In this document: positions 8,761 to 17,419 of the stretch, piece by piece
How positions within the stretch are numbered: the first letter of the stretch is position 1
How the letters are laid out: every line of letters starts with the position of its first letter
NCBI RefSeq assembly: GCF_018332695.1
Contig: NZ_BOQN01000079.1
Coordinates: forward strand, 22,043-86,042
Length of the DNA: 64,000 nucleotides
From: Paractinoplanes toevensis
GTDB lineage: Bacteria; Actinomycetota; Actinomycetes; Mycobacteriales; Micromonosporaceae
Direction: 5' to 3'
Translations under genes and position numbers: made by a program
The notes under the pieces: generated by a model
Seen by the model: the letters and a program-made list of their open reading frames with translations, nothing else
Told to the model about the DNA's origin: nothing
The model's database searches: none

Positions 8761-9410
8761 TCAACGCGGTCGTTTTCGACCTCGACGGCGTCATCATCGA
8801 CTCCGAGGAGGTCTGGGAAGAGGTCCGGCGCGACTACGTCGCCTCGTTCGGCCGCGAGTTCCTGCCCGACACCCAGGACCGGATGATGGGGATGAGCACC
8901 GGCGAGTGGTCGACCCACCTGGCCGAGGAGGTCGGGGTGCCGCGCACCCCGGCCGAGGTCGCCGACGACGTGCTCGGCCGGATGGCTTCGAAATACCGGA
9001 GTGACCTGCCGCTGATCCCCGGTTCCGTCGACTCGGTGCGCCGCATCGGCGAGCGATTTCCCATCGCCCTCGCCAGTTCGTCCGCGCGCCTCCTGATCGA
9101 CCAGGTGCTCGCCACCGCCGGATTGAGCGACGCTTTCCAGGTGACGCTCTCCACCGAGGAGGTGCCGCGCGGCAAGCCGCACCCCGACGTCTACCTGGCC
9201 GCCGCCGAGAAGCTCGGCTTCGCTCCCGAGACGTGCGCCGCGGTCGAGGATTCGAGCAACGGCCTGCGCTCGGCCGGCGCGGCCGGGCTCGCGGTGGTGG
9301 CCGTCCCGCACGGTGTCTACCCGCCCGCCGCCGACGCCCTGGCCCTGGCAAGTCTCGTGGTGTCGGATTTACGCGAGCTGAGCGTGGAAGCGATCGATAG
9401 GCTCCGCTGA
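8757..9410 (+). CDS. HAD-superfamily hydrolase (beta-phosphoglucomutase-like)
   Basis: A 217-residue HAD hydrolase. Motif I is VFDLDGVIIDSE at the N-terminus, with the nucleophile Asp in DLDG; motif II is LASSSARLLID; motif III/IV is GKPHPDVYL and AAVEDSSNGLRSA. This class acts on sugar phosphates or other small phosphate esters, or isomerises beta-phosphoglucose. The cap helices lie between motifs I and II. It begins with GTG overlapping the upstream stop by 4 bases, and its own stop overlaps the ATG of the next hydrolase by one base, so it is the middle gene of a coupled three-gene operon. Confidence 0.92.
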   Translation: MINAVVFDLDGVIIDSEEVWEEVRRDYVASFGREFLPDTQDRMMGMSTGEWSTHLAEEVGVPRTPAEVADDVLGRMASKYRSDLPLIPGSVDSVRRIGERFPIALASSSARLLIDQVLATAGLSDAFQVTLSTEEVPRGKPHPDVYLAAAEKLGFAPETCAAVEDSSNGLRSAGAAGLAVVAVPHGVYPPAADALALASLVVSDLRELSVEAIDRLR

Positions 9411-10195
9411 TGGGGGTCTTCACGTCGGCCGTTGGCACGGCACTGCATTACGAGCTGCGCGGGGAGGGGCCCCCGCTGATCTGTCATCCGGGCGGCCCCG
9501 GCCGGCCGGCGTCCTATCTGGACGATCTGGGCGGGGTGGCGCACACCCTGGTGCTGCTCGACCCGCGCGGCACCGGCTCGTCGGAGCCGGCCACGCCCTG
9601 CGCGTTCACCGACCTGGCCGACGACCTGGAACTGCTGCGCGTCCACCTGGGCGCCGAGCGGCTCGACGTGCTGGGCCACTCGGCGGGCGCCTGGCCGGTC
9701 CTCGCCTACGCGGCCCGGCACCCGTCCCGGGTGTCCCGCCTGGTGCTGCTGACCCCGTCCCGGAAGCCGATCCCGCAGGGCGCCGACGAGCCCAGCCAAG
9801 ATGTCCTGGTGAAACGCTGGTTCGCGGCCGAGCCGTGGTACCCCGCGGCCAAGGCGGCCTGGGACGCCGACGATCTCCCCGGCCTGATGCCGCTGGTCTA
9901 CGCGGCCGACACCCCCGCAGTGCGAGCACACGCGGCCCGCACCGAGGCGAGAGCCGACTACGAGGACGAGTTCTGGTCGGCCGCCCTCGACCCCGGCGAC
10001 CTGGCCGCGGTGGGCGTGCCGGTAAGCATCATCGCCGCCGACCGAGACGTGGTGACCGGCCTGGCCGCCCCCCACGTGCTGGCCGACTGGCTCCCGAACG
10101 CCTCCATAATCTGGCTCCCCGACGCCGGCCACTTCCCCTGGGTAACCCACCCCGAACTAACCCGCCTGTCCATAAACGAGGCCCTGGCAAGCTGA
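9410..10195 (+). CDS. Alpha/beta hydrolase, proline iminopeptidase-like
   Basis: A 261-residue alpha/beta hydrolase. The oxyanion-hole segment CHPGGPG (about residues 24-30) is like the HGGPG of proline iminopeptidases. The nucleophile elbow is GHSAGAW, the acid is in AADRDVVTG and the histidine in DAGHFPW. It could cleave an N-terminal proline or a simple ester or amide; sequence alone does not decide. The ATG overlaps the upstream TGA by one base, so it is translated with the LLM and HAD genes. The last ~60 bases contain unusually many AT-ending codons for this genome. Confidence 0.88.
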   Translation: MGVFTSAVGTALHYELRGEGPPLICHPGGPGRPASYLDDLGGVAHTLVLLDPRGTGSSEPATPCAFTDLADDLELLRVHLGAERLDVLGHSAGAWPVLAYAARHPSRVSRLVLLTPSRKPIPQGADEPSQDVLVKRWFAAEPWYPAAKAAWDADDLPGLMPLVYAADTPAVRAHAARTEARADYEDEFWSAALDPGDLAAVGVPVSIIAADRDVVTGLAAPHVLADWLPNASIIWLPDAGHFPWVTHPELTRLSINEALAS

Positions 10196-10268
10196 CCACC
10201 GAAGCCGCCCCCGCCCGGTCAATCCCGCCCGACGAGGACAGCGCCCGCGCCAACGCGGCCAAGGGTGT

Positions 10269-10299
10269 GGAGTTTGCGTCAGCTCCGAGCGCCAACTCC
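10269..10299. repeat. Imperfect hairpin, possible degenerate relative of the 44.8-kb repeat
   Basis: Arms GGAGTTTGCG (10269-10278) and CGCCAACTCC (10290-10299) pair with one mismatch pair. With flanking TGT and GCAAGGTCG the element recalls the GATCTTGTGGAGTT...AATTCCACAAGATC units at 44.8 kb. The rest of the 228-base gap (10196-10423) holds no gene I can support. Confidence 0.35.
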
Positions 10300-10403
10300 G
10301 CAAGGTCGGGCCGCGAGGAGATCCCCAAGCCCCGCTCCAACCCCAGCCACGAACGGACCCGAAGCCACCCCGCAGGCGGATCTCCGAGCGCCCGGCCGGG
10401 GTT

Positions 10404-10418
10404 CGGGGCAGTGCCCCG
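10404..10418. terminator. Short palindrome before convergent gene end
   Basis: CGGGGCA-G-TGCCCCG is a perfect 7-bp inverted repeat with a 1-base centre, just before the stop of the leftward monooxygenase gene (10424). It may act as a terminator; the lack of a T run is normal for high-GC actinobacteria. Confidence 0.4.
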
Positions 10419-10423
10419 CAGAG

Positions 10424-11608
10424 CTAGCCGGAAATGCCGGCCACCCGGCCGGCGTAGTCAGGCAGTTCCATTTTCGTGCTGCGATCCGCGGCGATCTTGA
10501 AGGTCAGATCAAGGAACCACTTCCGGTTGTTCAGGTAGTTCCGCACCCGGATCCCCCGCTCCGTCTTGGGCGCGAGGAACATGCCCGTGGTATCCCCGCC
10601 CTTCTGCGTCCCGCGGGCGAACTTCCCGATCCGCTTCTCGTACGCCGGGAACGCCACCCGATGGTCACCCCCCGCTGCCGCCAACTCTCCGGCGAGAACG
10701 TACGCCGAGACGATCGCCGTACCGTTGCCCTGGCCGCCGATGGTCGCCCCGCAGGCGGCGTCCCCGACCAGCGCGACCCGTCCCCGGGTCCATGACGGAT
10801 TGTCGACCCGGCAGATCTGGTCGAAGTAGAAGTCGGATGCCCCGTCCAGCCCGTCGAGCAGGCGCGGTGCCAGCCAGCCCATACCGGCGAACCGGTCGCG
10901 GAGGATCCCCTGCATCTCGGCTCGGTCATGCCGGTCGTACCGCAGGGCGGGGGAGCGGAAGACCGCGAACGCCCCGGCCCGGGACGGATCGTGCTGGTTG
11001 CCGCCGATGCTGAGCATCCGCCCGGGCAGGTTGTGCAGCAGGCTGTCCTTGCCGATTCCCCATTCGTTCGGCACGTCCCAGCCGGCCACGTAGTAGCCGA
11101 GGTGTTTGACGAACTGTTCCTCCGGCCCGAACGCGAGCCGCCGCACCCCGGAGTGCACTCCGTCGGCCCCGATCACCAGGTCGAAGCGGCGTTCCAGCCC
11201 ACTGGCGAAGGTGACGTCGACACCGCCGGCGTCCTCCGCGAGCGCCGCGATCCGGTCACCGAAGAGGTATTCGGTGTTGTCGCCGGCCGCGCACAGGATG
11301 CGGGCCAGCGAGCCGCGCTGCACTTCGAGGTCGCCACCGGCCAGCCCGGCCGGCCACTCCATCAGCTTCCGCCCGTCGGCGTCGACGAAGCGCATCGCGT
11401 TGCCGCCGGTCTGCACGGCGCGCAGGGCCGGCAGCACACCCATCTTGTCGAGCACCCCCATGTGCAGCGGGCCGCGGAAGTCGACCGCGTTGCCGCCGGT
11501 GCGCAGAGCCGGGGCTACCTCGACGATGGCCGGCCGGAAGCCGTGGCGACCGAGCCAGTAGGCCAGCGCGGGCCCGGCGATGCTGGCACCGGAGATCAGA
11601 ACGTCCAT
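10424..11608 (-). CDS. FAD-dependent monooxygenase (PHBH/TetX-like)
   Basis: A 394-residue class A flavoprotein monooxygenase. The FAD-binding Rossmann start is MDVLISGASIAGPALAYWLGRHG (GxSxxG pattern), the DG motif is DLVIGADGVHSGVRRL, and the second FAD motif is GRVALVGDAACGATIGGQGNGTA. Such enzymes hydroxylate aromatic or polyketide substrates using NAD(P)H, or inactivate antibiotics such as tetracycline or rifampicin. The ATG at 11608 is preferred because GGAGG lies 8 bases upstream; the frame stays open further upstream. It is divergent from a TetR gene across a 63-base gap carrying an inverted repeat, a typical repressor-target pair. Confidence 0.9.
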   Translation of the reverse strand: MDVLISGASIAGPALAYWLGRHGFRPAIVEVAPALRTGGNAVDFRGPLHMGVLDKMGVLPALRAVQTGGNAMRFVDADGRKLMEWPAGLAGGDLEVQRGSLARILCAAGDNTEYLFGDRIAALAEDAGGVDVTFASGLERRFDLVIGADGVHSGVRRLAFGPEEQFVKHLGYYVAGWDVPNEWGIGKDSLLHNLPGRMLSIGGNQHDPSRAGAFAVFRSPALRYDRHDRAEMQGILRDRFAGMGWLAPRLLDGLDGASDFYFDQICRVDNPSWTRGRVALVGDAACGATIGGQGNGTAIVSAYVLAGELAAAGGDHRVAFPAYEKRIGKFARGTQKGGDTTGMFLAPKTERGIRVRNYLNNRKWFLDLTFKIAADRSTKMELPDYAGRVAGISG

Positions 11609-11619
11609 AACTGTGTCCT

Positions 11620-11645
11620 CCGTACTCAATTATTTCTGTGTACGG
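11620..11645. promoter_or_regulatory. Candidate TetR operator between divergent genes
   Basis: CCGTAC (11620-11625) and GTACGG (11640-11645) form a perfect inverted repeat with centres 20 bases apart, in the AT-richer gap between the monooxygenase and TetR genes. Position and symmetry suit a TetR-type autoregulatory operator. Confidence 0.45.
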
Positions 11646-11671
11646 TAGACGCTGTTTGGAGAGAGGGCAAC

Positions 11672-12328
11672 ATGTCTGTCGAATTCCTCTGGCACGAGCG
11701 GCCGAAGCCCGCCCGGGGGCCGAAGCCGGCGCTGACGCTCGACCGGATCGCCGATGCCGCGATCGCGATCGCCGACGCGGAAGGTCTGGCGGCCGTCTCG
11801 ATGCAGCGAGTGGCGGCCGACCTGGGCTACACGAAGATGTCCCTCTACCGCTATCTGCCGGGCAAGGCGGAGCTGGTGGCGGCGATGCTGGAGCGGGGCA
11901 TCGGGCCGGCGCCCGATCTGTCCGACCGGCCATGGCGCGCGGCGCTGACCGCGTGGGCGACGACCCTCTTGGGCCGATATTTCGGGCACGCCTGGTCGCT
12001 CGAAGCCAGTACCGGCAACCGCGCCATCGGGCCGGTCGAGCTGAGCTGGATGGAGAGCGCCCTGAAAGTGCTGCCCGACGGCCTGACCGGGGGCGAGCGG
12101 ATGGACGCGATCGCCACCATCGCCGGCCACGTCCGGGCCATCGCGGCCCAGAAGGGCGGCGAGGAACAGCTGACCGCCGCCATGACCCTGGTCCTGCGCG
12201 AGCACGCCGACCGTTTCCCCGCGGTGGCCGCCGCCCTGGCCGACGCGGGCGCCCCCGACCAGGCGTTCACCTTCGGACTCGACCGCATCCTGGACGGGCT
12301 GGAGGTGCTGCTGGAGCGCCGGGTGTGA
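11672..12328 (+). CDS. TetR/AcrR family transcriptional regulator
   Basis: A 218-residue TetR-type repressor. The N-terminal helix-turn-helix is LDRIADAAIAIADAEGLAAVSMQRVAADLGYTKMSLYRYLPGKAELVAAM, written here in pieces: ADLGYTKMSLYRYL is the recognition helix. The C-terminal part resembles TetR_C ligand domains (WRAALTAWATTLL, then AIGPVELSWMESAL). The ATG follows GAGAGGG. It is divergent from the FAD monooxygenase and probably represses it and itself; the shared gap holds the CCGTAC/GTACGG dyad. The inducing ligand is likely the monooxygenase substrate or a related compound (inference). Confidence 0.93.
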   Translation: MSVEFLWHERPKPARGPKPALTLDRIADAAIAIADAEGLAAVSMQRVAADLGYTKMSLYRYLPGKAELVAAMLERGIGPAPDLSDRPWRAALTAWATTLLGRYFGHAWSLEASTGNRAIGPVELSWMESALKVLPDGLTGGERMDAIATIAGHVRAIAAQKGGEEQLTAAMTLVLREHADRFPAVAAALADAGAPDQAFTFGLDRILDGLEVLLERRV

Positions 12329-12378
12329 AAAAGATTCGGTAGGGGTATCCGAGGCCGACTCAGCCTTGGAGGTGGCCC

Positions 12379-14046
12379 ATGGTAATCGCGGCGAGCGCAT
12401 TACGTCTCGACCTAGACATCTTCGATTACCTCATCCTCGCGCTGTACTTCATCACCGTTCTGGGCATCGGTTTCGCGGCCCGCGCGGCGATCAAGACCAG
12501 CGCCGACTTCTTTCTCTCCGGCCGCTCGATGCCGGCCTGGGTAACGGGTCTCGCCTTCGTCTCGGCGAACCTCGGTGCCCTGGAGATCCTCGGCATGGCG
12601 GCCAACGGCGCCCAGTACGGTCTGATGACCCTGCACTATTACTGGGTCGGCGCGGTCCCGGCCATGGTCTTCCTCGGCATCGTGATGATGCCGTTCTACT
12701 ACGGCTCGAAGGTGCGCAGCGTCCCCGAGTTCCTGCGCCGCCGCTTCAACAACAGCACCCACCTGTTCAACGCGATCAGTTTCGCGATCGCCCAGATGCT
12801 CATCGCCGGCGTCAACCTCTTCGCCCTCGCGCTGATCCTGAAGGCGTTGCTCGGCTGGCCGCTCTGGATCTCCATCGTCGTCGGCGCCGCGATCGTGCTG
12901 ATCTACATCAGCGTCGGCGGGCTCTCCTCGGCGATCTACAACGAGGTGCTCCAGTTCTTCGTGATCCTGGCCGGTCTCATCCCGATCACCATCGTCGGCC
13001 TGGTGAAGGTCGGCGGCGTGGACGGGCTGGTCGACAAGGTGCGGCAGACCGAACTCGGCGATGCCGCGCTGCACACGTTCGCGAACACCGCGGGTACCGA
13101 CAACCCGCTCGGTGCCAACTGGATCGGCATCATCTTTGGTCTCGGCTTCGTGCTGTCGTTCGGTTACTGGACGACCAACTTCGCCGAGGTGCAGCGGGCG
13201 CTGTCCGCGAAGAACATGAACGCCGCCCGGCGAACCCCGATCATCGGTGCCTTCCCGAAGCTGCTGATCCCGGTGGTGACCGTCGTTCCCGGCCTGATCG
13301 CGCTGGTCACCGTCAAGGGCCTGGGCGCCGAGGACGGTGACTACACCTACAACAACGCGATCCCGCTGCTGATGAACGAGCTGCTGCCGAACGGTGTGCT
13401 GGGCGTCGCGGTCACCGGCCTGCTGGCCAGCTTCATGGCCGGTATGGCGGCCAACGTCTCCGGCTTCAACACCGTGTTCACGTACGACATCTGGCAGTCC
13501 TACATCCGCAAGGACCGCGACGACGCGTACTACCTGCGGGTGGGCCGGATCGCCACGATCGGCGGCGTGGTGGTCGGCATCGGCACCGCGTTCATCGCGG
13601 CCGGCTTCAACAACATCATGAATTACATCCAGGCGCTGTTCTCCCTGTTCAACGCGCCGTTGTTCGCTACCTTCATCGTCGGCATGTTCTGGAAGAAGAT
13701 GTCCTCCTGGGCCGGCTTCTGGTCGCTCGCGCTGGGCACTTTCTCCGCGCTCACCCTTTACCTGCTCTACCTGGGTGACGTGGTCAAGTTCAACTCCGAC
13801 CTGGAGGAGAGCTTCTGGGGCGCCGGCCTCGCGTTCGTGGTGGCCGTCGTGACGGCGTTGATCGTCACCCAGTTCACCCCGGCAAAACCCGAGAACGAGC
13901 TGCAGGGCCTGGTGTACGGCATGGGCGGCGAAGCCACCTCGACCGAGACGATCATCGCGGGCGAGAAGGTCTGGTGGCGTAATCCGGTCCTGCTCGGCGC
14001 GATAGCCGTGGTGCTGGCCCTCGTTCTGTACATCCCGCTCTGGTAA
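12379..14046 (+). CDS. Sodium:solute symporter (SSS family)
   Basis: A 555-residue integral membrane protein with about 13-14 hydrophobic helices, of the SSS/vSGLT type, importing a sugar or small organic solute with Na+. Family signatures include DFFLSGRSMPAWVTGLAF near residue 40, the intracellular segment RSVPEFLRRRFNN near 115, and GFGYWTTNFAEVQRAL-like sequence near residue 265. The substrate is unclear. The ATG is preceded by GGAGG. A small two-helix membrane protein follows after 13 bases, with its own strong ribosome site, and probably forms a transport unit with it. Confidence 0.93.
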   Translation: MVIAASALRLDLDIFDYLILALYFITVLGIGFAARAAIKTSADFFLSGRSMPAWVTGLAFVSANLGALEILGMAANGAQYGLMTLHYYWVGAVPAMVFLGIVMMPFYYGSKVRSVPEFLRRRFNNSTHLFNAISFAIAQMLIAGVNLFALALILKALLGWPLWISIVVGAAIVLIYISVGGLSSAIYNEVLQFFVILAGLIPITIVGLVKVGGVDGLVDKVRQTELGDAALHTFANTAGTDNPLGANWIGIIFGLGFVLSFGYWTTNFAEVQRALSAKNMNAARRTPIIGAFPKLLIPVVTVVPGLIALVTVKGLGAEDGDYTYNNAIPLLMNELLPNGVLGVAVTGLLASFMAGMAANVSGFNTVFTYDIWQSYIRKDRDDAYYLRVGRIATIGGVVVGIGTAFIAAGFNNIMNYIQALFSLFNAPLFATFIVGMFWKKMSSWAGFWSLALGTFSALTLYLLYLGDVVKFNSDLEESFWGAGLAFVVAVVTALIVTQFTPAKPENELQGLVYGMGGEATSTETIIAGEKVWWRNPVLLGAIAVVLALVLYIPLW

Positions 14047-14059
14047 AGGAGGTCCCGAC

Positions 14060-14329
14060 ATGGCAGACCAATCGCGGACCAGCAAGGCGGCCCGGCTCTT
14101 CGACGTACGGCGGGTGATCGGTGGCCTGTTCGTCGTCTACGGGGTGATCGTCACCCTGCTCGGCCTGTTCGACAACCAGGCCGAGATCGACAAGGCGCAG
14201 GGTGTCCGGATCAACCTGTGGATGGGCCTGGCGATGCTCGCCCTGGGCCTGCTCATGTTGCTGTGGTTGAAACTGAGCCCGCCGGAGGCGCCGGAGGAGG
14301 CCCCCGAACCCGAAAAGCAGGCCGACTGA
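14060..14329 (+). CDS. Small two-helix membrane protein linked to the symporter
   Basis: An 89-residue protein with two hydrophobic helices, about residues 17-35 (VIGGLFVVYGVIVTLLGLF) and 54-72, and an acidic, Pro/Glu-rich C-terminal tail. AAAGGAGG lies directly upstream of the ATG, and the symporter stop is only 13 bases before it. Small membrane proteins next to SSS transporters are frequent in actinobacteria; a role as an accessory subunit is inferred from position only. Confidence 0.8.
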   Translation: MADQSRTSKAARLFDVRRVIGGLFVVYGVIVTLLGLFDNQAEIDKAQGVRINLWMGLAMLALGLLMLLWLKLSPPEAPEEAPEPEKQAD

Positions 14330-14418
14330 TGGTGGGGATGGTGCCGACCGGGTGCGGTTCGGTTGCACAGGTTCCTCATATCTTCGAGTCGGGGGCATGA
14401 CCGTCCGATACACACGGC

Positions 14419-14670
14419 ATGGAACCCCTCGCAGCAGTCAGCTTCGCCACCACCGGGGCCAGCCGGGCCCCCGGGTGGCAGGCACAGGTGAGAATTGACT
14501 ACGCCATCAACAAGGTCGCGCAAACCCACCGCGGTCAGTCCGAGGACACGGTTGCGCAGGCAATCCACGATCAGCTCCGAGCCCTCGGAGTGGTGCCGAA
14601 CGGACGCAAGGTCGCCGAGTACGCGACCGCCATCTCCGCACTTCCCCAACTACCGCCCAACAACAAGTGA
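14419..14670 (+). CDS. Small conserved-looking hypothetical protein
   Basis: An 83-residue reading frame whose third codon positions are overwhelmingly G or C, as in real genes here. It has no signal peptide or membrane helix. The C-terminal two thirds (DYAINKVAQTHRGQ onward, ending ISALPQLPPNNK) looks like a compact helical domain. I do not recognise the family. No clear Shine-Dalgarno precedes the ATG, so the start could lie elsewhere. It ends just before a strong terminator hairpin. Confidence 0.6.
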   Translation: MEPLAAVSFATTGASRAPGWQAQVRIDYAINKVAQTHRGQSEDTVAQAIHDQLRALGVVPNGRKVAEYATAISALPQLPPNNK

Positions 14671-14676
14671 GTGACT

Positions 14677-14709
14677 CGTGGCCCGGTCCCTGAGCAGGAC
14701 CGGGCCACG
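14677..14709. terminator. Bidirectional terminator hairpin
   Basis: CGTGGCCCGGTCC (14677-14689) and GGACCGGGCCACG (14697-14709) form a perfect 13-bp stem with a 7-base loop between two convergent genes (stops at 14670 and 14716), so it can serve both. Confidence 0.85.
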
Positions 14710-14715
14710 TGGTTC

Positions 14716-15807
14716 CTAGGCGAAGCGCAGAATCCGGTCATCGCCGGAGCGAGGGTCGCCGCGGCCGTCGCGGTTCGAGGTGGTCAGCCACAGCGCACCG
14801 TCCGGCGCGACCGCCACCGTGCGCAGCCGGCCGTACTTCCCGGGCAGCTCGGCCTTCGGCTCCCCGCCGCCGAGCGGGACCGTCCACAGCCGCTCGCCCT
14901 TGAGCCCGGCCACGTAGAGGGTGTCGCCGGCGACGGCCGCTCCTGACGGTGAGGCGTCGTCGGTGTGCCACTGCGCGATCGGGTCGACGAAGCGCGGATC
15001 GTTCGCCTTGCCCTCCACGGTCGGCCAGCCGTAGTTCTTGCCCGGCTCGATGACGTTCACCTCGTCCCAGGTGTCCTGGCCGAACTCGATGCCGTACATC
15101 TTCTTGTCCGGGCCCCAGGCCAGGCCCTGCACGTTGCGATGGCCCATGCTCCAGACCGGGGAGCCCGCGGTCGGGTTGCCCGGCGCCGGTTTGCCCGCGG
15201 TGGTCAGCCGCAGGATCTTGCCGTTCACGTCCTTCGGGTCCTGCGACTGCGGCTCGTCGCCGGCGTCGCCGACACCCGCGTAGAGCATGCCGTCCGGCCC
15301 GAACGCGATTCGGCCGCCGTTGTGCCGCCCGCCCTTGGTGATCCCGTCGAAGATCACCTGCGGGGTCTTGTCGTCGAGCGTGAACTTCACGATCCGGTTG
15401 TCGTTCGCGGCCGTGAAGAAGGCGTACACGAACTTGTTCTGCTCGTAGGCCGGGTCGACGGCGAGCCCGAGCAGGCCGCCCTCGCCGCCGGACTCGACGC
15501 CCGGCATCTGATAGACCTTCTCCGGATCGCCGCCACCGACCGGAATGCGCAGGATGTCACCCTGGTCGCGCTCGCTGACCAGGGCGCTGCCGTCCGGCAG
15601 GAAGGCGAGGCCCCACGGCACATCGAGGCCGGTCACCAGGGTCTGCGGTTGGGACAGATCGGGCTCGCCGGGCGGGGCGGCCGACTCGACGGCTGGAGCC
15701 GACGGCACGGTCGTCTCGGCCCGCGGCGTCGACGACGTGGGCTCGCCCGAGGAGCAAGCGGTCAATATCGCGGCGCCGGTGACGGCGAACAGAAGTCGCG
15801 TACGCAT
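14716..15807 (-). CDS. PQQ-dependent sugar dehydrogenase-like lipoprotein
   Basis: A 363-residue secreted lipoprotein. The signal peptide ends in the lipobox LTAC (Cys18), followed by a Ser/Thr/Pro-rich spacer. From about residue 55 the six-bladed propeller of the soluble glucose/aldose sugar dehydrogenase (GSDH) family appears: VPWGLAFLPDGSALVSERDQG, then GLLGLAVDP, RIAFGPDGMLYAGVGDAG, and MGHRNVQGLAWGPD. These enzymes oxidise sugars with PQQ, but many actinobacterial members have unknown cofactors. Predicted to be anchored on the outer face of the membrane. It is divergent from the secreted peptidase gene. Confidence 0.9.
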   Translation of the reverse strand: MRTRLLFAVTGAAILTACSSGEPTSSTPRAETTVPSAPAVESAAPPGEPDLSQPQTLVTGLDVPWGLAFLPDGSALVSERDQGDILRIPVGGGDPEKVYQMPGVESGGEGGLLGLAVDPAYEQNKFVYAFFTAANDNRIVKFTLDDKTPQVIFDGITKGGRHNGGRIAFGPDGMLYAGVGDAGDEPQSQDPKDVNGKILRLTTAGKPAPGNPTAGSPVWSMGHRNVQGLAWGPDKKMYGIEFGQDTWDEVNVIEPGKNYGWPTVEGKANDPRFVDPIAQWHTDDASPSGAAVAGDTLYVAGLKGERLWTVPLGGGEPKAELPGKYGRLRTVAVAPDGALWLTTSNRDGRGDPRSGDDRILRFA

Positions 15808-15922
15808 CGCTCAACCGTGCCACGCTCCGGCGAACTTCACCCGTTTCCCAGCCCCGTGCTCATGATCCGTTTCAAGATGGGGCCGCGCGGTGGGGCAGCC
15901 GGGCAGGGCGGAGAGACACGCG

Positions 15923-17398
15923 GTGCGAGCTTCGGCGCGACCCTTGCGGGCCGCGATCATCACGGTCACGACACTGCTTGCGTACGGCGTCAGCCCCGCA
16001 CTCGCCATCCCACCGCCACCGGTCATCGTGTGGCACCCGTGTCCCGAGAACGAGAAGGTCCAGTGCGGGGAGATGAAGGTGCCGGCCGACTGGGCGAACC
16101 CGGGCGGGCCCACGGTCACCCTGACCATGGCGCGGCGGCCGGCGCTCGACCCGGCCCACCGGATCGGGGCGCTGCTGGTCAACCCGGGCGGCCCGGGCGG
16201 GTCGGCGGTGGACTTCACGTTCGACGCCTCGACCTTCTTCGGTGCGCAGGTGCTCAAGCAGTTCGACATCGTCGGGATGGACCCCCGCGGCGTCGGCCGC
16301 AGCAGCCCGATCCTCTGCTCCCAGGACCTGGTCGACGCGAAACCGTCGCCGCTGATCGAGACCGCCGCCCAGTACGCCGCCACCATCGAGTACAACCGCA
16401 AGCTCGCGGCCGACTGCGCCGCCCGCACCGGCCCGGTGTTCGCGCACGTCGACACCGGCAGCGTGGTGCGGGACGTGGACGCGGTGCGGGTCGCCCTCGG
16501 CGAGCAGAAGATCAGCTTCTACGGCGCTTCGTACGGGTCGCTGATGGGCGAGCAGTACGCCGAGCGCTACCCGGAGCGGCTGCGCGCGCTGGTGCTGGAC
16601 GGCGTGATGGACCACACCGCCAACGTGGGCACGTTCCTGGTGCAGGAGACCGACGCGGCCCAGGACTCGTTCCGCGAGTTCGTCGCGTGGTGCGCCCGCG
16701 ACGAGAAGTGCGTGCTGCGTGGGCAGGACGTCGACAAGATCTGGGCCGCCTTGATGGCGCGGGCCCGGGCCGGGACGCTGAGCAACCCGTACGAGCAGCC
16801 GGAGAAACTGAACCCGGCCACCCTGGCGCAGGCCGCGTTCGCGGCGTTCTACGAGCCGCAGTGGTACTCGTTCGCCTATTACCTGAAGGATGCGACCGGC
16901 CTCAAGGCCAGGTCCCGGAGCTCGCCGCCGCCCCCGGTGGACATCGTCGACCACAGCTTTCCGGCGGTGATCTGCTCGGACTGGTACCTGCCTATCACCG
17001 GCTTCCCCGACCTGCACCGCCGGCTGTCGATCCTGGCTGCCCGGGCCCCGCAGATGCTCGCGTCGCCGCTCGCGCTGTCCGCCACGGTCGGCTGCCTGGG
17101 CTGGCCGTACGCCCCGCCGAACCCGCAGCACCGGATCGTCCCGCCGGCCGGCATGCCGCCGGTGCTGCTGATCGGGACGAGGCACGACCCGGCCACCTCG
17201 TACGCCTGGTCGCAGCGGATGGCCCAGCAGCTCGGCCCGGCGGCGAGCCTGCTCACCTACGAGGGCTGGGGCCACGTCGTCTACAACCGCAGCCCCTGCG
17301 TGGCCGCCACCGCCGACAAGTATCTGCTCACCCTGACCCGCCCGGCGGCCGGCGCGTCCTGCCCGGCGGTCGAGCCGAAGCCGTTCGGAGTCGGCTGA
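15923..17398 (+). CDS. Secreted alpha/beta hydrolase, tripeptidyl aminopeptidase-like
   Basis: About 491 residues with an N-terminal signal peptide (hydrophobic stretch AAIITVTTLLAYG, cleavage after the SPALA segment). The alpha/beta hydrolase domain has oxyanion segment NPGGPGGS, nucleophile GASYGSLMG, acid in GTRHDPATSY and His in GWGHVVY; the C-terminal part is the TAP-like domain. It resembles SlpD/SlpE and other tripeptidyl aminopeptidases that trim peptides outside the cell. I chose GTG at 15923 because GGAGAG precedes it; an in-frame start 11 codons upstream exists. It heads a run of same-strand genes with short gaps. Confidence 0.88.
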   Translation: MRASARPLRAAIITVTTLLAYGVSPALAIPPPPVIVWHPCPENEKVQCGEMKVPADWANPGGPTVTLTMARRPALDPAHRIGALLVNPGGPGGSAVDFTFDASTFFGAQVLKQFDIVGMDPRGVGRSSPILCSQDLVDAKPSPLIETAAQYAATIEYNRKLAADCAARTGPVFAHVDTGSVVRDVDAVRVALGEQKISFYGASYGSLMGEQYAERYPERLRALVLDGVMDHTANVGTFLVQETDAAQDSFREFVAWCARDEKCVLRGQDVDKIWAALMARARAGTLSNPYEQPEKLNPATLAQAAFAAFYEPQWYSFAYYLKDATGLKARSRSSPPPPVDIVDHSFPAVICSDWYLPITGFPDLHRRLSILAARAPQMLASPLALSATVGCLGWPYAPPNPQHRIVPPAGMPPVLLIGTRHDPATSYAWSQRMAQQLGPAASLLTYEGWGHVVYNRSPCVAATADKYLLTLTRPAAGASCPAVEPKPFGVG

Positions 17399-17419
17399 TC
17401 GGGGTAAGAAGCCCGGTCG

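Noticed and set aside
12412..14085. Long open frame opposite the sodium symporter
   Set aside because: Antisense shadow; Asp/His/Gly-rich low-complexity protein with no recognisable domain, whereas the plus strand encodes a clear SSS transporter.
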